Positions 1 to 8,165 of a stretch of DNA of 64,000 bases are shown here, in pieces. Within the stretch, counting starts at the first letter, position 1. Every line of letters starts with the position of its first letter. The position numbers and the translations under genes are program-made. The stretch is from positions 1 through 64,000 of the forward strand of contig NZ_VUKF01000001.1 of the NCBI RefSeq assembly GCF_009193185.1. Direction: 5' to 3'. The DNA comes from Georgenia thermotolerans. GTDB lineage: Bacteria > Actinomycetota > Actinomycetes > Actinomycetales > Actinomycetaceae. Under the pieces are notes generated by a model. It ran no database searches, was not told the origin of the DNA, and was given only the letters and a program-made list of their open reading frames with translations.

Positions 1-70
1 ATCGTTCGACTTGCATGTGTTAAGCACGCCGCCAGCGTTCGTCCTGAGCCAGGATCAAACTCTCCGTAAA
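1..70 (-). rRNA. 16S ribosomal RNA, 5' end (partial)
   Basis: Read on the minus strand, this is the start of 16S rRNA: the universal AGAGTTTGATCCTGGCTCAG is followed by the conserved GACGAACGCTGGCGGCGTG and GCAAGTCGAACGAT. The 5' end is set by the usual 11 nt before TTTGATC. Only about 70 nt are present; the rest of the rrn operon lies beyond position 1. The early V1 text fits Micrococcales, but this is too short for firm taxonomy. Confidence 0.97.
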
Positions 71-538
71 AAAATGCTGCCAAACCGGCCCCGAATAACC
101 GGCGACAAACCATACGAAGACAAACCCCACGAGAACGCGGGGCCAATCCATGGCATCACACCCCCCACCCGACGAGGCAGGCAAGGGCATGTGTAACCAA
201 AACAAAACAAAACCCGCGAACACCACCACACCAAACCAGACCGGCCGGCACGACGACGCCCACGAATCCATATGGCATCAAAAACTTGGCACACTGTTGA
301 GTTCTCAAAGAACAGACACACACCATCAGCAGCCAGGAACCCAGTTCCCAACCCCTCCGGGGCAACCTCTCAAGCCTATCCTATCGAAATCCGTGCTCTT
401 GCCATTCTCGACGAGACCTGGCTCACAGCGAATTTCTCAGGCAATCCTCCCTCGGACGCAGTTGACCTGCGAACCATTTGGCGGATTGTTCCCGCGGGAC
501 CGGCCACCATCTCGGTGTCCGTGCCTCCCTGGCGGGAC
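71..538 (-). promoter_or_regulatory. rrn leader (pre-16S transcript)
   Basis: This gene-free stretch of about 470 nt lies between the rrn promoter and 16S. It contains TTTGAGAACTCAACAGTG (about 290-310, minus strand), a motif typical of actinobacterial pre-16S leaders and linked to antitermination and processing. The part near 16S is T/G-rich. The few ORFs here lack ribosome binding sites and family resemblance and are not called. The processing stem cannot be checked because its 3' partner lies outside the window. Confidence 0.75.
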
Positions 539-544
539 TCCGAA

Positions 545-574
545 ATATTAGGCAGACCCCGAACCGACGGTCAA
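545..574 (-). promoter_or_regulatory. rrn promoter
   Basis: On the minus strand a -35 box TTGACC (569-574) and a -10 box TAATAT (545-550) are separated by 18 nt. This is close to the vegetative sigma consensus and is the only such strong pair upstream of the 16S leader. The expected transcription start is near 538. Confidence 0.75.
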
Positions 575-614
575 ACCACCGGCACATGGCCTGCGCCACA
601 CCGGAGCGGTGGCG

Positions 615-662
615 CCCTCGACGGCGTCCGCTGGCGTCAGCGCCACCGGACGCCGTCGAGGG
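615..662. terminator. long hairpin, probable terminator
   Basis: Two 22-nt arms (615-636 and 641-662) pair with one mismatch around the 4-nt loop TCAG. The stop codon of the upstream minus-strand gene (637-639) lies in the loop and its last codons form one arm, so the coding end doubles as terminator stem. It separates that gene from the rrn promoter. No U tract follows, which is common in actinobacteria. Confidence 0.6.
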
Positions 663-2225
663 TGGCCCGGAAGAACACCCCAGGACCGGCCGGCCAGCTC
701 GCCTCGAACGATCGCGGCACGGTCACCCGGCCGCCGCCGTCGGTCGCGACCGTCACCTCGTCCTCGAAGGTGACCGTGAAGAGGTGCTCGGCGTACCCGT
801 CCCCCACCGGGTTCCCCCAACGCGGTGCGGTCACCCGCCGCAGCGAGCCGTCGTCGTCGATCTCGACCTCGACGCGGTGCGTCGATCCTCCCAGCGCGAT
901 CTCGGCCGTCGCGCGGCGATCGTCGTCCGCCCGCCACACGATGGCCGGGTCGAGGGCGGCGCCGGGCAGCAGCATCGTCTCGGCGGCGAGGCGCCCGGCG
1001 GCGCTGCGGGGACGTCGGCGTCCCGGGCCGCCACGACGGGCACGAGACCGCCGAGCCGCCAGCGCATCTCCCCCTGCCCGTGGGTGTACCGGTCGAAGCC
1101 GCGAACCCGCAGCCCGCCTCGCCCCGCCCTCGCCGCCCAGACGTATCCCATGGGCGGCGCGAGCACCTGAAGGGCGGTGAAGGGTTGCCACCGGCCGAGC
1201 CGGATCTCGCCGTGCATCGCCAGGAGCGCGGCCCCCGGCACCTGGGTGCCGGGCGCGATCGCGTGGCGCAGCCACCGGGCCACCGGCGCGGGCAGGTGCT
1301 CGACGTCGGCCGGCTCGAACCTGCCAGGCTCGGGCCTCGGCGCGGCAACGGCCCGCCAGTCGCGGCGGACGGCGCGGGTGAGGCCGGCGGGAACGGCGGC
1401 GCCCGCGGCCGGCGGTACTGGGGAACGTGTGCTCGGCAGGCGGTCGCCGGTCCTGCCGGCCCAGGCGGCACGCTCGGCGCGCTCCTTCACCCCGAGCAGC
1501 ATGCGCCGGTCCATGACGTACCCGATCGGCTCCACGAGCGTGGGACCGAACGTGATCCGCGTGAGCGCGTCGCGAGAGCTCGCGCTGCGGAAACGGCTGA
1601 CGAACCGGCAGCGACCGCCAGGCAGGTCCTCGAGGTGGAAGAGCCAGGACACCGCCGTCCAGGGCTTGCCGGACGCCACCGCACCGGTGTCGGCGGCGGC
1701 GTGGGCGACGAACCACCGGCCCGGCTCGAGCGCCACCACCGGCAGCGCGGGGGACCTCGGGTGGAGCACCAGCCCGTCCCCGGTGCGCAATTGCCACGCC
1801 GGTTCGACGGTGTCGGCGTTGCGGACCCCGCAGCCGAAGAGGTCCTCCAACCAGGCGTAGCTGTAGAACCCGCCGCGGTCCGCACCCACCTGGGCGATCC
1901 AGGGCCACACCGCCGAGGCCGGGGCGTCGATCTCGATGCCGTGCGTCCACTGCCACCTCGGCGTCGGCACGAGGTCATCGCCCGGGTAGGAACGCCCGGC
2001 GTCGCGGCCCAGCCCCCACCGGCTGCGGCGCGGCCGGTCGAACGGCGTCACCATTGCGCCTGCCATCCGGGCGGCGCCGCCCAGCCCCTCGACCACCGCC
2101 CGCCAGCCCAGGTCGCGGGCCCGCGGGCGTGCGCCCTCGACGGCGGTGGGGCCACGACCGCCGTCGCGCTCGGCGGTGGGGTGGGCAGGGACGGTGGTCG
2201 CCACGACCTCGGTGTCGTTCGCCAT
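637..2225 (-). pseudogene. frameshifted SRPBCC plus DUF6544-like protein
   Basis: The reading frame is split. The N-terminal part is an SRPBCC (polyketide cyclase-like) lipid- or ligand-binding domain (HGIEIDAPASAVWPWIAQVG). The next part resembles the uncharacterised DUF6544/DUF6920 type (HLPAPVARWLRHAI, GFDRYTHGQGEMRWRL). Homologous text continues in another frame from LAAETMLLPGAAL to the stop at 637. One extra C in the run at 1008-1011 would restore a protein of about 529 residues. The ATG at 2225 is preferred over a GTG at 2258; neither has well-spaced ribosome binding. Function is unknown. The break may be a sequencing indel or a real lesion. Confidence 0.7.
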
Positions 2226-2250
2226 GCCTCCAGCGTGCCGACGGTAGGGA

Positions 2251-2351
2251 GGCGGCACGAGGGCCCAAGGTCACCGAGGCGGTGCGAGGGCCCAAGGTCA
2301 CCGGGGCGGTGCGAGGGCCCAAGGTCACCTACGCGGTGCGAGGGCCGAAGG
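2251..2351. repeat. 27-bp tandem repeat, nearly four copies
   Basis: The core GAGGGCCCAAGGTCACC starts at 2259, 2286, 2313 and (diverged) 2340, an exact 27-bp period. It sits in the divergent intergenic space between the SRPBCC gene and the reductase gene. No spacers separate the copies. Read on the other strand each unit contains GGTGACCTTGGGCCCTCGC, whose inverted ends (GGTG...CACC) resemble a regulator-binding box. Confidence 0.85.
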
Positions 2352-2388
2352 CGGGCGCGGCACGCGCCGTCGCCGCTACCCTCCCGGC

Positions 2389-2961
2389 ATGGCGCGAGTG
2401 ATCTACAACGCGGCGGCGACGCTCAACGGCTTCATCGCCGACGAGGCGGACTCGCTGGGCTGGCTCTTCGCCGTCGACGGCGAGGGCGCCCCGGACAACG
2501 CCGCGTTCATGGACCGCATCGGGGCGCTGGCGATGGGGTCGACGACGTACGAGTGGATCCTGCGCCAGGAGAACGTCGACGAGCAGCCCGAGCGGTGGCA
2601 CGAGCTGGCCTACGTCGGCGACCGGCCGACGTTCGTCTTCACGCGCCGGGTGCTCTCGGCGCCGCCGGGCGCCGACGTCCGCTTCGTCAGCGGCGCCGTG
2701 GCGCACGCGCTGCCCGAACTCGTCGGGGCGGCCGGCGGTCGGGCCGTCTGGGTGCTGGGCGGCGGCGACCTCGCCGGTCAGTTCCTCGACGCCGGCGCGC
2801 TCGACGAGATCCAGGTCTCCCTCGCCCCCGCCACGCTGGACGGCGGTGCCCCGCTGCTTCCCCGGCGGGTGGAGCCGGACCGGCTGCGGCTGCAGAGCGC
2901 CGAGCGGCACGGTCAGTTCGTCCACGTCGTCTATGCGGTGGTGAATCCGGCGCGCCCCTGA
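2389..2961 (+). CDS. dihydrofolate reductase family protein (RibD C-terminal-like)
   Basis: A protein of 190 residues with the fold hallmarks of the RibD-C/DHFR-like reductases: N-terminal strand ARVIYNAAATLNGFIA, the central ALAMGSTTYEW, and the late NADPH-binding glycine stretch VWVLGGGDLAGQF. Family members are NADPH-dependent reductases of pterin-like or other substrates; the substrate here is not known. There is no Shine-Dalgarno. A TACCCT box (2377-2382) lies 6 nt before the ATG, so the transcript may be leaderless. The 27-bp repeats directly upstream may be its control region. Confidence 0.85.
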   Translation: MARVIYNAAATLNGFIADEADSLGWLFAVDGEGAPDNAAFMDRIGALAMGSTTYEWILRQENVDEQPERWHELAYVGDRPTFVFTRRVLSAPPGADVRFVSGAVAHALPELVGAAGGRAVWVLGGGDLAGQFLDAGALDEIQVSLAPATLDGGAPLLPRRVEPDRLRLQSAERHGQFVHVVYAVVNPARP

Positions 2962-2996
2962 CCCGGCCCGCGGCCCCGTGACCCGACGGACTTCCC

Positions 2997-3857
2997 TCAG
3001 GGCACGCAGGGGCCCGAGCCGAGGGCCGCGAGACCTTCCCGGTCCCCGGGGCCGAAGCCCTGCAGGCCGTTGTTCTCCGAGGACATCAGCTCAGAGGGGT
3101 CGTCCACGTGGTCCAGGCCCACCAGATGTCCGAGCTCGTGCATGATGATCGCGCGCGCCTGCGCGGCGCCGTCCGGCCGCTGGAGGATGGCCGCGAGGTC
3201 CGGCCCGTCGAGCGCGACGCCGCCCGTGACGTAGTGCGCGAGCGCGCCGGGGGTCTGCTCGGCCGTGCTGCCGCCGACGCCGGCGATGTCCCCCTCCAGG
3301 CGCGGCACCTCGACGGGCGAGGCCCACGCGATGACCACCGGGCCGTGGTTGCCGAGCACGGAGGGCGCCGCGAAAGGCATCTCGTCCGTGGCGCCCGCCG
3401 CCTCGAACACCAGCCCCGTCGCCCGGGAGACCTCCCCGATCGCCTCGGCGAGCAGGCCGGCGCCGCCGGCCGGTGCGTACGCCTCGTTCACGACGTACCG
3501 GATCGGCTCGCACGGGCTGTAGGTGACCGACGTGCCGGGGCGCCCGGGCTGCTCCTGGGCGAAGGCGAAGGAGCCCACGCCGGTCGCCACGTCGGGGGGC
3601 GTCCCCAACGGCGCGTCGCGTCCGAGGATGCCCAGCGGCTCGCCGTCGCCGAAGGCGGTGTAGCCCACCATCGCCGCCGCGGCCGCGGCGGCGAGCACCA
3701 CCCACGCCCCCGCGCCACCTCGCCGACGGGGCCCGGGGCGACCGGGCGCGAGCGATCGTGCATCCATCCGGTCCAGCTCCCGGAGGAGGCGGCGCATCCG
3801 GCGCCGGCGCCGGGCCGGCCCGAACGCCAGCCGGTCGGCGAGCTCTCCCCTGGTCAC
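2997..3857 (-). CDS. membrane-anchored matrixin-like metalloprotease
   Basis: The C-terminal third carries HELGHLVGLDH (residues about 240-250), the HExxHxxGxxH zinc motif of metzincins, followed by SELM as a likely Met-turn, so this is a matrixin-type zinc endopeptidase. An N-terminal basic stretch (ARRRRRMRRLL) is followed by one hydrophobic segment (about 51-68), suggesting membrane anchoring with the protease outside. The GTG at 3857 is chosen because codon third positions are G/C-rich from there on; an ATG at 3767 with a GGAG sequence 8 nt upstream is the alternative. It converges with the reductase gene. The target is unknown. Confidence 0.8.
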   Translation of the reverse strand: MTRGELADRLAFGPARRRRRMRRLLRELDRMDARSLAPGRPGPRRRGGAGAWVVLAAAAAAAMVGYTAFGDGEPLGILGRDAPLGTPPDVATGVGSFAFAQEQPGRPGTSVTYSPCEPIRYVVNEAYAPAGGAGLLAEAIGEVSRATGLVFEAAGATDEMPFAAPSVLGNHGPVVIAWASPVEVPRLEGDIAGVGGSTAEQTPGALAHYVTGGVALDGPDLAAILQRPDGAAQARAIIMHELGHLVGLDHVDDPSELMSSENNGLQGFGPGDREGLAALGSGPCVP

Positions 3858-3953
3858 CGACGCAGCATTCCAGGTTCGGGACGGCTTTGGACCCTTTTTG
3901 GGCACCGACGCAGCGACCGACGGCGCCCGCCGCGACGGCGCCACGAGAACCCC

Positions 3954-3982
3954 TTGACGCGGTACTTGCTTTTTGCAAGTGT
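3954..3982 (+). promoter_or_regulatory. promoter with palindromic operator for the VOC/HxlR operon
   Basis: TTGACG (3954-3959) and a weak AAGTGT (3977-3982) are 17 nt apart. A perfect inverted repeat ACTTGC-N5-GCAAGT (3964-3980) fills the spacer and touches the -10. The position predicts repression when bound. The downstream HxlR protein is the obvious candidate binder. Confidence 0.65.
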
Positions 3983-4034
3983 GGTGCCGGTCCGCAGCAG
4001 CGGGCGGTGCCACACACGTCAAGGGAGACTGAGC

Positions 4035-4487
4035 ATGGCCACGGAGATGTTCGTCAATCTGCCCACCTCCGACCTGGAGCGGGCCAAGGCGTTCTACACC
4101 GGCCTCGGCTGGCGCATCAACGAGAACTTCACCGACGAGAACGCCGCGTGCGTCATCATCGACGAGCACCTGTACCTCATGATCCTCACGCGGGAGTTCT
4201 TCGCGACGTTCACTGACAAGCCGATCGCCGACCCGCACACCTCGCTGCAGGTCGAGACGGCGTTCAGCCGCGACAGCCGCGCCGAGGTCGACGCCATCAT
4301 CGAGCGCGCCGTCGCCGCCGGCGGCACCGAGCACCGCGAGGCCCAGGACTACGGCTTCATGTACTCCCGGGACTTCGAGGACCCGGACGGCAACCTCTTC
4401 AGCGCGCTGTGGATGGACCCGGTCGCGGCGGAGAAGGGCCCGGAGGCGTTCATGGCGCAGCAGGGGCAGCAGGAGGCGGGCGCCTGA
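4035..4487 (+). CDS. VOC family protein (glyoxalase/extradiol fold)
   Basis: A 150-residue protein beginning MATEMFVNLPTSDLERAKAF, the first beta-alpha-beta module of the vicinal-oxygen-chelate fold, and ending with DFEDPDGNLFSALWMDP, the second module. Single-domain members of this kind are often resistance or lyase-like proteins with unknown substrates. A GGGAG ribosome site lies 8 nt before the ATG. The HxlR regulator gene starts 3 nt after the stop, so the two form an operon and the VOC protein is likely its regulated output. Confidence 0.88.
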   Translation: MATEMFVNLPTSDLERAKAFYTGLGWRINENFTDENAACVIIDEHLYLMILTREFFATFTDKPIADPHTSLQVETAFSRDSRAEVDAIIERAVAAGGTEHREAQDYGFMYSRDFEDPDGNLFSALWMDPVAAEKGPEAFMAQQGQQEAGA

Positions 4488-4490
4488 CGC

Positions 4491-5156
4491 ATGCGTCCTC
4501 GCGCATACGGGCAGTACTGCGGCGTCGTCACGGCCCTCGAGCTGGTCGGCGAACGGTGGGCCCTGCTCATCGTTCGCGACCTGCTCGTGGGGCCGCGTCG
4601 CTACACCGACCTCAAGCAGGGCCTCCCGCGGATCCCGACCAACATCCTCAGCACCCGCCTCAAGGAGCTGCAGGCGGCCGGGGTCATCCACCGCGTGCCG
4701 CTCGCCCACGGCCTGGTCTACGAGCTCACCGAGTTCGGCCGCGGGCTGGAGGAGGTCGTCCTGGCGCTGGGCCGGTGGGGCTTCCGGGCCATGGGCGAGC
4801 CCGAGCCCGGCGACGTCGTCACCTCGGACTCGCTGACGATGGCGCTGCGCACGGCGTTCCACCCCGAGCGCGCCGCGGCGCTGCCGCCCACCGCGTACGA
4901 GGTGCACGTCGGCGACGTCGTCCTCGGGCTCGACGTCGCCGACGCGGCCCTCGCCGTCGCCCCCGGCCCGCGCCCCGGCGCCGACCTCGCTTTCGCGGCC
5001 GGGCCGGCGATCCGCTCGGTCATCGCCGGGGAGGTCTCCCCCGCCGAGGCCATCGAGCGCGGGGTCGTGCACGTGCTCGACGGGGACCCCGACCTGCTCG
5101 GGCGGTTCGCCACCACGTTCCACCTGGCCCCGCAGCCCGCGCCGGCGGCCGCGTGA
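4491..5156 (+). CDS. HxlR-type winged-helix regulator with C-terminal extension
   Basis: A 221-residue regulator. Residues about 1-105 form the HxlR winged helix (YCGVVTALELVGERWALLIV, RRYTDLKQGLPRIPTNILS). The Cys in QYCGV is at the place where redox- or electrophile-sensing members carry theirs. The remaining 110 residues form an alpha/beta domain resembling SCP2-like folds, found in a subset of actinobacterial HxlR proteins. It is translated directly after the VOC gene and probably binds the ACTTGC palindrome at 3964-3980. Confidence 0.88.
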   Translation: MRPRAYGQYCGVVTALELVGERWALLIVRDLLVGPRRYTDLKQGLPRIPTNILSTRLKELQAAGVIHRVPLAHGLVYELTEFGRGLEEVVLALGRWGFRAMGEPEPGDVVTSDSLTMALRTAFHPERAAALPPTAYEVHVGDVVLGLDVADAALAVAPGPRPGADLAFAAGPAIRSVIAGEVSPAEAIERGVVHVLDGDPDLLGRFATTFHLAPQPAPAAA

Positions 5157-5177
5157 GTGTCCCGGGGCTCGCGCCGC

Positions 5178-7409
5178 CTATCGCGCGGGCGCCGTGACCA
5201 GCAGCATCGTGGCGTCGTCCTCGGACTCGAGGCCGGCCAGGCGGTGCTCCAGGACCTCGAGGTCGAGGGTCACCTCGGTGGTGGCCCGCAGCTCCTCCAG
5301 CCGGGTCCGCATGGACGCGTCGCGCCGCTCGACGAGCCCGTCGCTGAACAGCAGCAGCGACTCGCCCGGCGCGAGGGTGAGCCGGCCGCCGTCGGGCCGG
5401 CCGCTCAGGAACCCCAGCGGCAGGTTGCGCGTCACCTCGGCCCACCGGGCGTGCCCGTCGCGCACCACCAACGGGGGCAGGTGCCCGGCGCAGACGTGGT
5501 CGACGACCCCGGTGTCCGGGTCGAGCACGCCGGCCCACAGCGTCGCCATCACCCCGGGCAGCAGCTGCTTGGCGAGCCGGTCCAGCGCCTCGAGCGCCGG
5601 TGCCACCGCGCCGTCGTGCGCCACGAGGAGCGAGCGCATGCCGTTGCGCAGCTGGTTCATGGACGACGCCGCCGGGAGCCCGTGGCCGGCGACGTCGCCG
5701 ACCACCAGGGCCACGTGGCCTGAGGCGAGCTCGAAGCTGTCGTACCAGTCGCCCCCGACCCGGCCGCCGTCGGCCGGGCGGTAGCGCGCCGCGACCTGCC
5801 ATCCGGCCGGCTGCGGCAGCCGCTCGGGCAGCGACGAGCGCTGCAGCGCCAGCGCCGCGCCGAGCTCGGGCCGGGTGCGGCGGTAGAGCATCTCGACGAC
5901 GAGCCGGCGCACCGCCGCGGCTGCCTCGACGTCCTCGACCGACCACGGCCGCGCGGTGCCGCGCACCACCTGCTGCCACCGGGCGAAGGACCGCCGCGGG
6001 CCGAGGCGGGCGACGCCGTCGTCCCCCACGGTGACGGGCTTGTCGTCCGGGTTGCCGCCCCAGGCGACCTCGCGGGCCACCTCGCGGCGGAACAGCGCGA
6101 AGGTGTCGCCGTCGGGCAGCGGCACCACCAGCGCCCCGGCCACCTCGCCGAGGTCGCCGTGGCCGGGCAGCGCGGTGGATAGCGCGTCGTAGGTACGCAG
6201 CCCGGTGGTGTCGGCGACGGTGGCGCCGTCGTCGGTCTCGCGCAGCGCCCGGACGACGTCGTCGACGTCGGGCGGCACGAGGCCGACGGCGGCCGAGGTG
6301 CCGCCGACCCGCAGCATCAGCCCGTCGGCGTCGAGCAGCTCGAGCAACCGCGGCTGGGCGACGGCCTCGGCGAGCGGGCCGTCGTCGGTCGCCCCGGTCA
6401 GTCGCCGCAGCTCGCCGGCCACCACCTGCGCGTACCGGGCGCGGTCGGCGGCGGCGCGCACCACGGCCTGCAGGGACAGGCCGGCGGCGAGCGTCTCCGT
6501 GGCGGCGCGCACGGCGAGGGAGGGAGTGTGCGGGCCGGCGACGTGGTGGCAGGCGATCATGCCCCACAGGCGCCCGTCGTCGAGCAGGGAGATGGACATA
6601 GACGAGCGCACGCCCATGTTGTGCAGGTACTGCACGTGCACGCCGGAGACCGCGCGCAGGGTGGAGAAGGTCAGGTCGGTCGGCGCCCCGGTGCGCGGGT
6701 GCAGCGCGGGGACGAGGCGGGCGGTGGGCGCCGCGGTGTCGGAGATCAGCCGGATCCAGTTCTTCTCGTACAGCGCCCGCGCCTGCGCGGGGATGTCCGA
6801 GGCCGGGTAGTGCAGCCCGAGGTAGGGCTCGAGATCCTCCCGGCGGGCCTCGGCCACCACCTGGCCGTTGTGGTCGCGGTCGAAGCGGTAGACCATCACG
6901 CGGTCGAAGCCGGTCAGCCGGCGCACCCCGTCGGCGGCGAGGTCGTAGATCTCCTCGACGCTCGAGGCCGCGGCGGCCTCGCGGAGCACGCCATGGGCCT
7001 GCTGGAAGACGGTGGCGTCCGGCGTGCCGTCGGCGCCCGGCGCGGGCAGCGGTTCGGCCTCCACGAGCGCCGACCCGTCGCTGCTGCGGTGCGTGGCCAC
7101 GAGCCAGTCGCCCCCGCGGATGGTCAGCTGCCGGACGGTGTCGCCGAGCGGGCCGCCGGCGCGGGACTCGGACAGGCGCAGACCCGACGCCGCCTCCTCG
7201 CCCAGCACGGCCGCCGGCGGCCGGCCCAGCGCCGCCTCGACCGCGACGCCGAGCAGGTCGGGCAGGTTGTCCGAGACCTGGACGACGACGTCGTCGTCCA
7301 CCACCAGCAGCACGCCGCGGCGCTGGACCGCGCCGGGCACGTGGATGGGCTCGGCCTCGCACGCCTGCAGGTCGACCTCGTCCAGGGCCGTCTGGTCGTC
7401 GATCGTCAT
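5178..7409 (-). CDS. bacteriophytochrome with PP2C/SpoIIE phosphatase output
   Basis: A 743-residue photoreceptor. PAS: ACEAEPIHVPGAVQ with Cys17, the usual biliverdin attachment site of bacteriophytochromes. GAF: YPASDIPAQAR (about 201-211), the chromophore-pocket signature. A PHY region follows (to about 530). The output is not a histidine kinase but a PP2C/SpoIIE serine phosphatase (about 535-741) with GGDWYD, GDVAGHG, FSDGLVE and DDATM metal-site motifs. It likely dephosphorylates an anti-anti-sigma or similar protein under red/far-red control. The ATG overlaps the heme oxygenase stop by 4 nt, so chromophore synthase and receptor are co-translated. Confidence 0.92.
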   Translation of the reverse strand: MTIDDQTALDEVDLQACEAEPIHVPGAVQRRGVLLVVDDDVVVQVSDNLPDLLGVAVEAALGRPPAAVLGEEAASGLRLSESRAGGPLGDTVRQLTIRGGDWLVATHRSSDGSALVEAEPLPAPGADGTPDATVFQQAHGVLREAAAASSVEEIYDLAADGVRRLTGFDRVMVYRFDRDHNGQVVAEARREDLEPYLGLHYPASDIPAQARALYEKNWIRLISDTAAPTARLVPALHPRTGAPTDLTFSTLRAVSGVHVQYLHNMGVRSSMSISLLDDGRLWGMIACHHVAGPHTPSLAVRAATETLAAGLSLQAVVRAAADRARYAQVVAGELRRLTGATDDGPLAEAVAQPRLLELLDADGLMLRVGGTSAAVGLVPPDVDDVVRALRETDDGATVADTTGLRTYDALSTALPGHGDLGEVAGALVVPLPDGDTFALFRREVAREVAWGGNPDDKPVTVGDDGVARLGPRRSFARWQQVVRGTARPWSVEDVEAAAAVRRLVVEMLYRRTRPELGAALALQRSSLPERLPQPAGWQVAARYRPADGGRVGGDWYDSFELASGHVALVVGDVAGHGLPAASSMNQLRNGMRSLLVAHDGAVAPALEALDRLAKQLLPGVMATLWAGVLDPDTGVVDHVCAGHLPPLVVRDGHARWAEVTRNLPLGFLSGRPDGGRLTLAPGESLLLFSDGLVERRDASMRTRLEELRATTEVTLDLEVLEHRLAGLESEDDATMLLVTAPAR

Positions 7410-8110
7410 GCGCCTGCTTCCTGTCCCGCGCCGGGGCGGGTGATGTGGATCGTGCCGAGCTCGGCGAAGACCGCGCGGTTGAGCCGGAAGGCCTCCTGGG
7501 CCTCGGCGACCGTGCGCGCGGTCTCCGCGGCGTCGAGCTCCAGGGCGTCGAGACGCTCGCGGTAGCGGTCCTTGAACGGTTTGGCTTTCGGGATGTCGGG
7601 GAAGTCGTAGAACGTCAGCCCGTCGCCGCCCACGCCGTAGTGGCGCTGCACCATCCGCTTGATGATCTGCCCGCCGGAGAGGTCGCCGAGGTAGCGGGTG
7701 TAGGCGTGGGCGGCGTACTCGGGCAGGTGGCCGGCGACGGCGCGCAGCCGCGCCGCGTAGGCGCGGGTGGCGGGCAGGATGCGGAGCCGGTCGCGCCAGC
7801 CGGGGCCGTGGAGGTGGGCGAGGTCGCGCTCGATGGAGGGCACGCGTTCCAGCGCGGAGAACACCAGGTGCCGCCCCCGCGGGTCCCGGCGCATCGCGGA
7901 GCCGCCGTCCTCGAGCGCGCGGTAGATCGCGAGCTGCTGGCCGGCCAGGTCGGCGTAGGCGGCGACGTCCAGCTCGCCGGCGAGCAGCGCGCTCACGAAG
8001 GGCTGGGACTCCGCCGCCCGGTGATCGTCCTGGGTGCCGTCACGCAGGCGCTGCGACAACGGCGCGCCCGTGAGGGTCGCCTCGAGCTGGGTCCCCCCGG
8101 AAACGCGCAT
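7406..8110 (-). CDS. heme oxygenase (biliverdin-producing)
   Basis: A 234-residue protein of the HO-1/HmuO family, which opens heme to biliverdin, iron and CO. DDHRAAE carries the proximal heme ligand (His30), and LGDLSGGQ (about 141-148) is the distal-helix signature. It is the first gene of a two-gene operon with the phytochrome, so its biliverdin probably supplies that receptor. There is no ribosome site; a TAACGT box (8118-8123) ends 7 nt before the ATG, consistent with a leaderless mRNA. Confidence 0.92.
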   Translation of the reverse strand: MRVSGGTQLEATLTGAPLSQRLRDGTQDDHRAAESQPFVSALLAGELDVAAYADLAGQQLAIYRALEDGGSAMRRDPRGRHLVFSALERVPSIERDLAHLHGPGWRDRLRILPATRAYAARLRAVAGHLPEYAAHAYTRYLGDLSGGQIIKRMVQRHYGVGGDGLTFYDFPDIPKAKPFKDRYRERLDALELDAAETARTVAEAQEAFRLNRAVFAELGTIHITRPGAGQEAGA

Positions 8111-8165
8111 TGGTGCGACGTTATCAGGCGGCCATCGCGCGCCGAGCCGTCCCGGCGGTGACGTT

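Noticed and set aside
2251-2351. CRISPR-like repeats
   Set aside because: The units are contiguous with no spacers and no cas genes are near.
825-2981. 718-codon open frame on the plus strand opposite the SRPBCC gene
   Set aside because: Shadow of GC-rich coding DNA: low-complexity Arg/Pro/Ala text and no family motifs, while the opposite strand and the downstream reductase frame read as real proteins.
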